A stretch of DNA of 54,399 nt. Source: Candidatus Alloscybalousia intestinigallinarum. GTDB taxonomy: Bacteria; Bacillota_I; Bacilli_A; RF39; UBA660. The notes beneath the pieces were generated by a model. The model ran no database searches. It saw only the letters and a program-made list of their open reading frames with translations, and was not told the origin of the DNA. The stretch lies in NCBI GenBank assembly GCA_018716115.1, contig DVKF01000051.1, positions 1 through 54,399 of the forward strand, read 5' to 3'. Made by a program: the position numbers and the translations under genes. This document shows, piece by piece, positions 24,861 to 32,728 of the stretch (positions are counted from its first letter, which is position 1; each line of letters starts with the position of its first letter).

Positions 24861-25645
24861 TGGAAATATTTATTGTCGGTGCAATTATTGTATTTATCCT
24901 AGTTTATAATCGAAATATCGATGGGGAAAAGTTTATTCAAGATAATAAAATGCTACTCGATAAGTTAAAAGAAGATGATTTTGAATTCCTAGTAGCTGCT
25001 CGTTATGGAGATAAGAAAACACCAGATGAGATATTTGCCAAACGATTAAAAAATGGTGGTTTAGTGATTGTTATTTTCCTTTTTGTATTCTTAACTGAAC
25101 TATCGTTGATTAATATCGTATTATCGATTTTAGTTGGTTATTTTGTATACAAGATGGAATACAGTAATTTAAAAAAGTATTATAAGCGTCATTTACATGA
25201 AATTGATGTTATGTTGCCATACTATTTAAAGGGATTAGAAATCTTAGTACAGCATTATACTGTACCAGTTGCGTTAGCTAAATCAATTCCTGAAGCTCCA
25301 GAAGTATTTAAACCAGGACTTAGAGAGATGATTGCTAAAATTGATGCAGGTGATTCTAGTATTCAACCTTATATGGATTTTGCTAATCAATATCCTGTTC
25401 GTGATTCGATGCGAATGATGAGATTGTTGTATCGTTTAGGATTAGGTTCCCAAGAAAGAAAGCAAGAAAGATTATTGATGTTTTCTAGAACTGTATCTAA
25501 TTTACAAGCGAAAGCTAGAGATCAAAAATACAAAGAAAGAATCGAGCATATGGAAGGTCAAACTATGGTTATGCTAGTATCAACTGGTGCTGGTGTTATG
25601 ATTTTGATCCTAATTGCCATGATTTACATGTTTACAAATCTTTAA
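24860..25645 (+). CDS. TadC-like platform protein
   Basis: The 261 residues carry membrane helices at the N-terminus (about 3-16), twice in the middle (about 70-105) and at the C-terminus (about 235-258). The T2SSF-like stretch HEIDVMLPYYLKGLEILVQ and the AKARDQKYKERIEHMEGQT segment match TadC. It pairs with TadB as the second platform subunit. The start codon overlaps the tadB stop, as expected for equimolar partners. Confidence 0.8.
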   Translation: MEIFIVGAIIVFILVYNRNIDGEKFIQDNKMLLDKLKEDDFEFLVAARYGDKKTPDEIFAKRLKNGGLVIVIFLFVFLTELSLINIVLSILVGYFVYKMEYSNLKKYYKRHLHEIDVMLPYYLKGLEILVQHYTVPVALAKSIPEAPEVFKPGLREMIAKIDAGDSSIQPYMDFANQYPVRDSMRMMRLLYRLGLGSQERKQERLLMFSRTVSNLQAKARDQKYKERIEHMEGQTMVMLVSTGAGVMILILIAMIYMFTNL

Positions 25646-25675
25646 TGTAAAGAACTATGCACTTAATGAAAATTA

Positions 25676-25684
25676 TGCTATAAT
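25676..25684 (+). promoter_or_regulatory. Internal promoter of the pilin gene
   Basis: TGCTATAAT is an extended -10 element 24 bases before the pilin ATG, with a strong AAGGAGG ribosome binding site following. It would allow more pilin than platform proteins. Confidence 0.6.
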
Positions 25685-25708
25685 GTTATCATAAGGAGGA
25701 GATAATTT

Positions 25709-25912
25709 ATGAAAGAAGCAACTGGTGAATTAAATATGACCGTTGTAACAATTATTGCGATAGGAGCGATTATTGCCTTTTTCTGGGTAATGTGGCCAAC
25801 TATTTCTAATACGATTACAGATACTTGGAACACAATTAGTGGTAATGCCGGTCAAGATGTCAACTGCCCAGCTGGACAATATTATAATGGTACAAGCTGT
25901 GTTAGTGGCTAG
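25709..25912 (+). CDS. Flp/Tad-type major pilin candidate
   Basis: The 67-residue protein has the size and layout of a small pilin: a short start MKEATGELNM, a hydrophobic helix (about 11-35), then a short polar part with two cysteines (CPAGQYYNGTSC) that may form a disulphide. The start resembles those of the two minor-pilin-like genes downstream (MKE then x-x-GG). Its strong ribosome binding site and own promoter fit a major structural subunit. A classical Flp cleavage motif is not clear, so it is uncertain how the leader is removed. Confidence 0.7.
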   Translation: MKEATGELNMTVVTIIAIGAIIAFFWVMWPTISNTITDTWNTISGNAGQDVNCPAGQYYNGTSCVSG

Positions 25913-25987
25913 TCATTAAAAACTAGTAGCTAGTAAATAAAAAATAAATAAGAATGAAAAAAGAAAAGCAAGAAAAGCGGTGGTAGT

Positions 25988-26509
25988 TTGAAAGAAGGAG
26001 TAGGTGGCGTTTTTGTATTACAAGCAATTGTTGTTGCGATGATAATCATTACTTGTTTACTGGCTTTTTCTGTCAATTATACAAAGGCTTTTCGGGTAAA
26101 AAACGAAATACGTAATATTATTGAAAAGCATGAGGGGTTGTCAGTAGAAGCACGTCAAGAAATAAATGATGTCATTCGTGGCATGAATTATTTCTTACCT
26201 GCTGAATATGAATCGGTTTGCGAACAAATGGGATATGATGTCTATAATGGAAAAACTAGTGAAAATGGAAATGGAGTTCGCTTTTGTATCAAATGTGAGT
26301 ATGCAGATATTACAGGAAGACCTAATGACGATGATAGAAGTAGAGCAGCCTATTATTCAATTGTAACTTTTGTTACTTTTGATGTTCCATTAGTCAATAA
26401 TATTTTGCCATTTACCGCTAGTTTTTTCAAAATAGCAGGAGAAACACCATTGATTTATTCTGATGTTCACGCTAGAGAAGCAAGCGAGTTCTGCAATTCG
26501 AGAAGATAG
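25988..26509 (+). CDS. TadE/F-like minor pilin 1
   Basis: The 173 residues begin with TTG and read MKEGVGGVFVLQ, followed by a long hydrophobic helix (about 8-27) and an extracellular domain with cysteines in VCEQMGYD, FCIKCEYADITG and EFCN. It is a paralog of the next gene, sharing the RFCIKCEYAD pattern and the N-terminal signature. The layout is that of TadE/F minor pilins. The weak TTG start and a GGTGG ribosome binding site suggest low output compared with the pilin upstream. Confidence 0.65.
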   Translation: MKEGVGGVFVLQAIVVAMIIITCLLAFSVNYTKAFRVKNEIRNIIEKHEGLSVEARQEINDVIRGMNYFLPAEYESVCEQMGYDVYNGKTSENGNGVRFCIKCEYADITGRPNDDDRSRAAYYSIVTFVTFDVPLVNNILPFTASFFKIAGETPLIYSDVHAREASEFCNSRR

Positions 26510-26527
26510 GGTAAAGTAGGTGATACC

Positions 26528-27049
26528 GTGAAAGAAGCATTAGGTGGCGTTTTATCTTTTCAGGCAATATTTGTTTTTTTAGTATTAATGATAGGACTTT
26601 TGATGTTTAGTGTCAGCTACACAAAGTCTTTTCATATGAAGAACCAATTGGTAACCATAATTGAACAATACGAAGGATTAACGCCTAGTGCCAGTGATAA
26701 AATTGATGATTACGCCAATCGCTTAAATTACTCTTTTTCTTCTACTGGTATTTATGAAGATAAATGTCGTAAAATGGGATATGAACCATATGTTCAGACT
26801 TTGGATAGTGGAGAAAAGTTTGTCTTTTGTGTAAAGTGCGAATTGGCAGATGTGACTGGTACCAATAATTCGAACTTGACTTATAAAGGGGCTCAGTATG
26901 CTGTAGCTACTTTTGTTAACGTAAACATACCAATTATCAATAGAATTTTTCCAGCGGCCGCGAATTTTTTGGTCATAACTGGAGAGACAGATACCATTTA
27001 TTCATCAGGAAATAACAGTGAACTATGTAGAAATGCAAGAACTTCTTAA
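26528..27049 (+). CDS. TadE/F-like minor pilin 2
   Basis: The protein (173 residues) begins with GTG and reads MKEALGGVLSFQ, then a hydrophobic helix (about 8-27) and an extracellular domain with FCVKCELADVTG and ELCR. It is a paralog of the preceding gene with equal length and similar cysteine spacing, and it starts 18 bases after it. The pair probably caps or initiates the Tad filament. Confidence 0.65.
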   Translation: MKEALGGVLSFQAIFVFLVLMIGLLMFSVSYTKSFHMKNQLVTIIEQYEGLTPSASDKIDDYANRLNYSFSSTGIYEDKCRKMGYEPYVQTLDSGEKFVFCVKCELADVTGTNNSNLTYKGAQYAVATFVNVNIPIINRIFPAAANFLVITGETDTIYSSGNNSELCRNARTS

Positions 27050-27073
27050 AGACAGGATGGTGGTGAGTAATAG

Positions 27074-28081
27074 ATGAATGTAATTATATCCAATGAAAGG
27101 CAAGCAGAACTTGCCAATTTAGATATAGAAGTAATTAAATCTATTCATGGGGTATTTGATGCCGATGAATTAGTTCAGATGTTTAGTAACTTTTTCTTCG
27201 GTAGAATGATCTTAGATCTAACGGCTTTGAAAAACTATCAAGATATTCGAAATCTTCAAAAGCTATCTATGGCGTTAGATGTAGAAAAAATTATTATTCT
27301 TTTACCAGATACTCCAGAGTGTCTAGCCCCTCAATTTCTATCCAAAATGATCTCAATGGGGATCTATAATTTTACAACCAACCTAGATGGAGTAAATTAT
27401 CTGTTAAATAATCCAAATACTTATCGAGATGTTGCTCACTTACAACAGTTAGATGGTGATCCAAATGCTGGAAACACCGTTGTTCAACAACAAACAGTTC
27501 CTAATCCATCAGGCGATGGCGCCATGGTAATTAATAATATCGTCAGCGGGGGAGCTTATATCCTAGGAATTAGAAACTTAACGGATCATGCTGGTGCGAC
27601 AATGCTTGCTTATCTATTAAAGAAAGAGTTAGATAGTTTAGGAAAAACTGCTTTAGCGATTGAAGTAAATAAAAGAGATTTTATCTATATCAATGATCAG
27701 ACTTTAGTTTCTGTAAATAGTGATCGCTTGTCAGCTGAGTTAATGAAACACCGTGATGTTTCTGTAATTCTATTAGATCTCAATGGGGATGAAAATATTG
27801 ACTTATGTACTGATGTCATTTATTTAGTAGAACCATCTACAATCAAATTAAATAAATTGATGCGAAGAGACAGAACGATATTCGAGAAATTGCGTGGCAA
27901 GAAGATTGTATTGTCGAAAAGTCTGTTAACTATGCAGGATATCTCAGAATTTGAATACGAAGCAGGGACGAAAGTATTCTTTAATTTGCCACCTTTAGAT
28001 GAGAGAGCCAATAACTCAGAAGTACTCTGTGACTTATTAAATCGTTTAGGTATTGGTACTTATAGTGGCGGCGTGATGTAA
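27074..28081 (+). CDS. TadZ/CpaE-like protein, degenerate ATPase
   Basis: The 335 residues combine an N-terminal receiver-like half (about 1-115: IISNERQAELANLDIE, DLTALKNYQDI, IIILLPDTPE) with a C-terminal MinD/ParA-like half. The usual nucleotide loop is replaced by IRNLTDHAGATMLAYLL (about 172-188), without the GKT/GKS lysines. The LLDLNGDENIDLCTDVIYLVEPS segment occupies the Walker B position. TadZ proteins localise Tad machines; many have lost nucleotide binding, so a localisation role is likely. Family placement rests on fold pattern and neighbours. Confidence 0.65.
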   Translation: MNVIISNERQAELANLDIEVIKSIHGVFDADELVQMFSNFFFGRMILDLTALKNYQDIRNLQKLSMALDVEKIIILLPDTPECLAPQFLSKMISMGIYNFTTNLDGVNYLLNNPNTYRDVAHLQQLDGDPNAGNTVVQQQTVPNPSGDGAMVINNIVSGGAYILGIRNLTDHAGATMLAYLLKKELDSLGKTALAIEVNKRDFIYINDQTLVSVNSDRLSAELMKHRDVSVILLDLNGDENIDLCTDVIYLVEPSTIKLNKLMRRDRTIFEKLRGKKIVLSKSLLTMQDISEFEYEAGTKVFFNLPPLDERANNSEVLCDLLNRLGIGTYSGGVM

Positions 28082-28098
28082 AAATTTGTAAATAAATA

Positions 28099-28127
28099 TT
28101 GACTATATAGGCAAATTGATATATGAT
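28099..28127 (+). promoter_or_regulatory. Promoter of the VirB2-like gene
   Basis: TTGACT (28099-28104), 17 bp and TATGAT (28122-28127) lie 28 bases before the ATG, after a 73-base gap. An AGAGGAGGAA ribosome binding site follows. Confidence 0.75.
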
Positions 28128-28154
28128 TGACATATATTAAGAGGAGGAATTACG

Positions 28155-28496
28155 ATGTTTGATTTAGTGCAAATCTTAGCAAATTGCCCTGAAGACTTAG
28201 AACCAATTTTTAGATTTTTGAAATATGGTATTTATCCTATTATTCAAATTGGAATTCCTATTATTTTGATTATTATGGGATCTATCGATTTAGGTAAAGC
28301 TGTATTATCTAGTGATGATAAAGAAATTAAGGGAGCAACAAGTAAATTAATTAAACGTGCAATCGCAGCTGTTGCAGTATTCTTTGTAACAACAATTGTT
28401 TCATTGTTAATGGGAATGTTTGGTACAGCTAACACTGGAATTTCGACAAGTACTGAAGGTAGTGCTAATTGGTCTGATTGCTGGAAGGATCTATAA
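28155..28496 (+). CDS. VirB2-like T4SS pilin-type protein
   Basis: The 113 residues have two hydrophobic helices (about 27-45 and 66-88) joined by a short positive loop, the VirB2/TrbC-type layout. The pattern PIILIIMGSIDLGKAVL and ATSKLIKRAI recurs in the C-terminal part of the following gene. It has its own promoter, a strong ribosome binding site and a terminator behind it, as expected for an abundant pilin or ring subunit. It is the first gene of the T4SS half of the locus. There is no clear cleaved signal peptide. Confidence 0.7.
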   Translation: MFDLVQILANCPEDLEPIFRFLKYGIYPIIQIGIPIILIIMGSIDLGKAVLSSDDKEIKGATSKLIKRAIAAVAVFFVTTIVSLLMGMFGTANTGISTSTEGSANWSDCWKDL

Positions 28497-28510
28497 AATT
28501 AGAAATAACG

Positions 28511-28546
28511 ATAATAGCAAAATTATATTTTGTTATTATTTTTTTT
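28511..28546 (+). terminator. Terminator after the VirB2-like gene
   Basis: ATAATAGCAAAAT and ATTTTGTTATTAT form a 13-bp stem (one G-T) with a 3-base loop and are followed by seven T. It makes the VirB2-like gene mainly a short transcript. Confidence 0.85.
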
Positions 28547-28547
28547 A

Positions 28548-28556
28548 TGCTATAAT
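28548..28556 (+). promoter_or_regulatory. Promoter restarting transcription after the terminator
   Basis: TGCTATAAT, an extended -10, begins 2 bases behind the terminator's T-run and lies 36 bases before the TTG at 28592. Confidence 0.55.
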
Positions 28557-28591
28557 GTTCATATATAAGTATTTTTAGAGGAGTGTTCTAA

Positions 28592-29941
28592 TTGAAAAAG
28601 GGATTTTTATTATTGTTTGGAATTATTTTTTCTTTTTTATTAATAGATTCTAATGTATTTGCATTAGAAAATAAAGTGTGTCAATATAAATTCAAAGGGG
28701 AATTCCATGTAGGAGCAACTAATAAAACCACTAGTGAAAATATTACATTTAACTTAACTTTAATGGAAGAAGGAGAAGATGGACATGACCGATATCAAGT
28801 TGGTAGTGTAACAACAGAGAGAGGAGTTATTAAGGTAACCATTACCCCCAGACATGGTACTTCATATGGTGATAATGATTTTTATGTAAATCATAGTGAT
28901 GGTTGCCCAGAGATTACTCTATATCAAAGACGTGCCACAACAAGCAAAATAAATACTAATAAATATTATATTTTAGCGGATTTTGCTGATAGCCAAGGCG
29001 AAACGGCTCAAGTTGTTCGTGATGCCTGCGTCGGGAAAAAAGAAAATGCTGAAGTTCTAAGTGGTTACATTTGCAGAAATCTTTTAGAACCTATAAGCGG
29101 AGAAAGATTACTAACTACCTGTAGCGAAGATCAACTTTCTGAAATAGAAAGTAGTTTATCTACTGCCTATAGGTCAGTTACTGATTTATATAATGAACTT
29201 GCAGTAGAAATTGATGCTGATAAATTAGATGGTAGTCAATTTTCAACAAAGTCAGAAGCAGAAACAGGATGTGGAGTTTTAAGAGAACGCGGTGAAGAGA
29301 AAAGCTCTCGATTACAAAGTGCATATGATAATCTAAATCTTGGTACTTTGATTACCGACAAAGCTACAGAATTCGGATGTAAATTACCCGCAGATACAGA
29401 TATATTAAATAACTATCAAAGGCAGATAACTTTACAAAGAGATGGATTAATGACATCAGCGACTAAACGATACAATGATTGCATAAATACCGCTAATATT
29501 ACATCTGATGAAAAGACTGACTTAAAAAACGAAGCCCAAAATAATTTAGAGGACATAAAAGAGGAAAATGCAAAAGACTCTCAAACTGTGACAGATGCTT
29601 GGAGAGGAGATTTATCTTCTATTAGTGCCTTGGGAGATAATCTTACTGATTTGAGTTGTGAGGGAATATTAGGAGATGATTTGTTAGACAAAATAGATGA
29701 ACTTTTTGGATACATAAAAATTGCAGCCCCTATCATTTTAATTGTATTAGGGAGTGTAGACTTTGGTCAAGTTGTCCTCACTGAAGGAACTGATAACAAG
29801 GATGCACTAAAAAAGGCTACTTCTAAGTTTATAAAAAGAGCAATTATTTGTGTAGCTATTTTCTTTGTCCCAACAATATTAAGTTATATTTTACATTTTG
29901 TTGATGGAATAGGTGCTGATCCATTATGTGGAATCAAGTGA
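28592..29941 (+). CDS. Secreted protein with C-terminal VirB2-like domain
   Basis: The 449 residues start with TTG behind GAGGAG. A signal peptide covers about 1-25. An extracellular part follows, with a strand-rich half (about 26-125) and a helical half with cysteines (about 125-365). The last 80 residues have two membrane helices with PIILIVLGSVDFGQVVL and ATSKFIKRAI, clearly homologous to the preceding gene. The protein is therefore a VirB2-like unit with a large added ectodomain, plausibly a filament tip or channel-bound adhesin. Adjacent homologous genes point to duplication and fusion. Confidence 0.7.
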   Translation: MKKGFLLLFGIIFSFLLIDSNVFALENKVCQYKFKGEFHVGATNKTTSENITFNLTLMEEGEDGHDRYQVGSVTTERGVIKVTITPRHGTSYGDNDFYVNHSDGCPEITLYQRRATTSKINTNKYYILADFADSQGETAQVVRDACVGKKENAEVLSGYICRNLLEPISGERLLTTCSEDQLSEIESSLSTAYRSVTDLYNELAVEIDADKLDGSQFSTKSEAETGCGVLRERGEEKSSRLQSAYDNLNLGTLITDKATEFGCKLPADTDILNNYQRQITLQRDGLMTSATKRYNDCINTANITSDEKTDLKNEAQNNLEDIKEENAKDSQTVTDAWRGDLSSISALGDNLTDLSCEGILGDDLLDKIDELFGYIKIAAPIILIVLGSVDFGQVVLTEGTDNKDALKKATSKFIKRAIICVAIFFVPTILSYILHFVDGIGADPLCGIK

Positions 29942-29954
29942 AAGGAGTGATATT

Positions 29955-31865
29955 GTGCTTATTTTAGATGGCATTATGCCAAGGAATTTAGTAACTACAT
30001 GGCTTTTACAATTCGCAGCTACACTGGACAGAATTTGTTATAGCGTGTTTGGCTGGATACTTCAAGTGATTTTTGATATTGCTAATTCTGAAATAGTGAG
30101 CGAAACTGTTTTTGAGAGTTTTGAAGATAGAGTATATATCATTTTAGGCATTTTTATGTTATTTAAAATTACAATAGCTCTACTTGGCTATTTAGTTAAT
30201 CCTGATCAGTTGGCAGATAAAGAAAAAGGAATGGGAAAAATGATAACTAGAACAGTCTTAGTTCTTATTATGTTAATTGGTTTTCCAGTAGTTTTCCGTT
30301 TTCTAAATGATATACAACAGCCACTTTTAGAAGCTCTACCACGCATTATTATCGGGAAAAGAACGGATTCTGAAGCATTAGGTGGTCAAATGACAGAAGT
30401 ATCTGATGAAATTAGCTGGCAACTATTTCAGATATCCTTAGGTGAGGGAGAAGCTGATATTATGATGGGAAATGGTATAAATACAGTTACAGGTGCTACA
30501 CAATTAGTAACAGAACCAGAAAGTAATGATAAAAGTACATTTAAATATTTTTATATTCCTTTCGTTGGAATGATAATTGCTATTGTTTCAACAGTATTAT
30601 TAGTTGGAATAGCTATTGATGTCGCTATACGAGCTTTTAAATTAATTATTTTGCGAATGATGGCTCCAATTCCTATTATTAGTTATATCGATCCGAAGTC
30701 TTCTAAGGATGGTGCTTTTGCTTCTTGGGTAAAAGCTATAACTTCTACGTGGTTAGATTTATTTATAAAGTTAGGGATATTATATTTTGTAATATATTTA
30801 TTGGATTATGTTATTATCCAAGGAAATTTAAGAGTTGTAAGTAATATTGGACCATTTAGAAATACTATGGTAGTAATTTTCTTGATAATAGGACTACTAT
30901 TTTTTGCAAAACAAGCGCCTAAGTTTATCACTGACGCCTTAGGCATAAAATCAAAAGAAAGTGGTAGCCTTTTTGGAGGACTAGCAAAAGTTGCAGCAGC
31001 AGGCGCAATTGGATTAGGGGCAATAGGCTCTGGACTTGCAGCAGGGAAAGCAAGTTATCTAGCTGATACTGCAAATGGAAAAAAACATAACGCTGGAAAT
31101 GTAATAAAAAACGCGGCTGCTGGATTATTCGGTGGAGTTACAGGAGCTGCTACTGGAGCTGGAGCAGCTCTAAGTGCGAAAGATCACGTCGGAAAAGCTG
31201 CATTTGATGCTATGAATAAAAGAAATGCCCAAATGTTAGCAATGGGGGCGGCCGGTTCTACTTTTGGTGGACGAGCAGCTTCATCTTTACAATCATTTTT
31301 AACTGGTCAAAATGCTGCAGATATAGGTAAAAAGAAAATTGAGGATCTTGAGGATTTTAACAAATCACTTGATAATATTGGTAATCGTGTAAAAAGCGAA
31401 ATGGTTAAAAGCGATAAGACTTCTGGTGAATTTATAAAGAATTCAGGAATGATGTTTAATTATAAAGAATTTATGGCCGCAAAGAATGCAGCCGCCTCTA
31501 CTGGGGCAACTAGGTTTAATGTCCGAAACAGGCGTACAGGGAACTATGAGCAGGTTAGTATGGAAGCAGCTGAAATGTATGGAGGATATCTTTTAAAGAA
31601 TAACGAAGATGACTATATTAAGCAAACAGTAAGTGATGCTGACTTTGATCAAACGCTTCATGCTCAAATCGCAGATGCTGAGTCAAAAGCAGTTCGCGTA
31701 AGTGATACTAACATAACAGATGCTTATTATCCTGGTGGAACATTTACAATAAGTGGTCGTGATTCAGTAAAGAAAACTCAAGATGCAATTACAAGAGATG
31801 TTATTAGTGAAAAACGAGCAAATGCCAAAGCAGAAGCAGATGCTAGATTTAGCCACAAAAAATAG
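29955..31865 (+). CDS. VirB6/TrbL-like T4SS channel protein
   Basis: From the GTG at 29955 (AAAGGAG before it) 636 residues follow. The first half has about six membrane segments, including EDRVYIILGIFMLFKITIALLG and the DVAIRAFKLIILRMMAPIPII segment, characteristic of VirB6/TrbL channel proteins. The second half is soluble, starting with an Ala/Gly-rich region (about 335-440), and then helical. It would form the membrane pore of the T4SS. The start was moved from an upstream in-frame ATG (29913) that overlaps the previous gene and lacks a ribosome binding site. Confidence 0.8.
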   Translation: MLILDGIMPRNLVTTWLLQFAATLDRICYSVFGWILQVIFDIANSEIVSETVFESFEDRVYIILGIFMLFKITIALLGYLVNPDQLADKEKGMGKMITRTVLVLIMLIGFPVVFRFLNDIQQPLLEALPRIIIGKRTDSEALGGQMTEVSDEISWQLFQISLGEGEADIMMGNGINTVTGATQLVTEPESNDKSTFKYFYIPFVGMIIAIVSTVLLVGIAIDVAIRAFKLIILRMMAPIPIISYIDPKSSKDGAFASWVKAITSTWLDLFIKLGILYFVIYLLDYVIIQGNLRVVSNIGPFRNTMVVIFLIIGLLFFAKQAPKFITDALGIKSKESGSLFGGLAKVAAAGAIGLGAIGSGLAAGKASYLADTANGKKHNAGNVIKNAAAGLFGGVTGAATGAGAALSAKDHVGKAAFDAMNKRNAQMLAMGAAGSTFGGRAASSLQSFLTGQNAADIGKKKIEDLEDFNKSLDNIGNRVKSEMVKSDKTSGEFIKNSGMMFNYKEFMAAKNAAASTGATRFNVRNRRTGNYEQVSMEAAEMYGGYLLKNNEDDYIKQTVSDADFDQTLHAQIADAESKAVRVSDTNITDAYYPGGTFTISGRDSVKKTQDAITRDVISEKRANAKAEADARFSHKK

Positions 31866-31884
31866 AAAAGAGTGTGATATTTAG

Positions 31885-32223
31885 ATGAACAATTATTTAA
31901 TACCGGCCAATGTAAAAAGGGGGCAATATATATTTGGTTTATTTAGACCGGTGGATTTAATTATCTTCGGAGTGGGTATTTTTACAACTTTAATTTTAGT
32001 TGCAACTATGCCTATGGAGCAAACTTGGGCAGCTGTGTTGTCTGTGACGCCTGGAATAGTATGTTCCTTATTAGTAGCACCCGCTGCTTACTACCACAAT
32101 GTTTTACAATTAATTATTGAGATTTATAAGTTCTTCACCAATAGAAGAATATATATATGGAAAGGTTGGTGTATACTTGATGAATCAACAGAATCAAAGC
32201 AAATGGACAGAAAATTGGATTAA
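31885..32223 (+). CDS. PrgI/VirB3-like membrane protein
   Basis: The 112-residue protein starts IPANVKRGQYIFGLFRPVD, close to PrgI-family openings, and has two hydrophobic helices (about 26-45 and 50-68) followed by a soluble tail. PrgI proteins of Gram-positive T4SS correspond to VirB3 and lie directly before VirB4, as here. The tail overlaps the start of the next gene by 44 bases. Confidence 0.8.
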   Translation: MNNYLIPANVKRGQYIFGLFRPVDLIIFGVGIFTTLILVATMPMEQTWAAVLSVTPGIVCSLLVAPAAYYHNVLQLIIEIYKFFTNRRIYIWKGWCILDESTESKQMDRKLD

Positions 32224-32728
32224 TATTCAATCTATCTCTAATGGGATGATTATTCTTCCCAACCAAGAGAAAGTAAGTGGAGTAAAAATTACTCCCCGAA
32301 ATATTTTTATTCTAGAGGAGGAAGCGCAAGCCAATGTAATTACGGCCTTAAAAAACTTTTATAATACAATTGATTATGAGTTTTGGTTAGTTGTTGCTGA
32401 TAGACCAGTCGATATATCAATCTATCTATCACAGCTTCAACTACTTTATCAAAACCAACAAAATCCTGCGATTAGAAAGTTAATCAATCAAGACATTCAA
32501 AAAGGAAACTTTTTTATGAGTAACAATGTTGTTGATACGGAATACTACATTCTATTCAAAGAAAGAAACTTAGAATTACTTCAAAAGAAACTTAGATCTT
32601 TAATTAGTGGTTTAGCCCAAGCTGGATTAATGGCTAGACAGACAAGCAATGAAGATTTGAGAATTATTTTAGATAATTTTTTAAATGGTGGTAGAACAAC
32701 CACATTTGGGACGGTGTCAGTAGCATGA
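32180..32728 (+). CDS. Separate VirB4 N-terminal-domain protein
   Basis: From ATG 32180 it has 182 residues and no membrane helix. NIQSISNGMIILPNQ, GVKITPRNIFILEE and ALKNFYNTIDYEFWLVVADR match the N-terminal domain that in many Gram-positive T4SS precedes the VirB4/TraC ATPase or stands as a separate gene. Its stop overlaps the VirB4 start (ATGA at 32725-32728), implying coupled synthesis of a two-part VirB4. An upstream start at 32117 would overlap the previous gene more and lacks a ribosome binding site. Confidence 0.75.
   Translation: MNQQNQSKWTENWINIQSISNGMIILPNQEKVSGVKITPRNIFILEEEAQANVITALKNFYNTIDYEFWLVVADRPVDISIYLSQLQLLYQNQQNPAIRKLINQDIQKGNFFMSNNVVDTEYYILFKERNLELLQKKLRSLISGLAQAGLMARQTSNEDLRIILDNFLNGGRTTTFGTVSVA

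Noticed and set aside
25900..25960. CTAGT-rich hairpin after the pilin gene as a terminator
   Set aside because: Only about 5 bp pair and there is no T-run on the plus strand; it may be a weak mRNA structure but does not support a terminator call.
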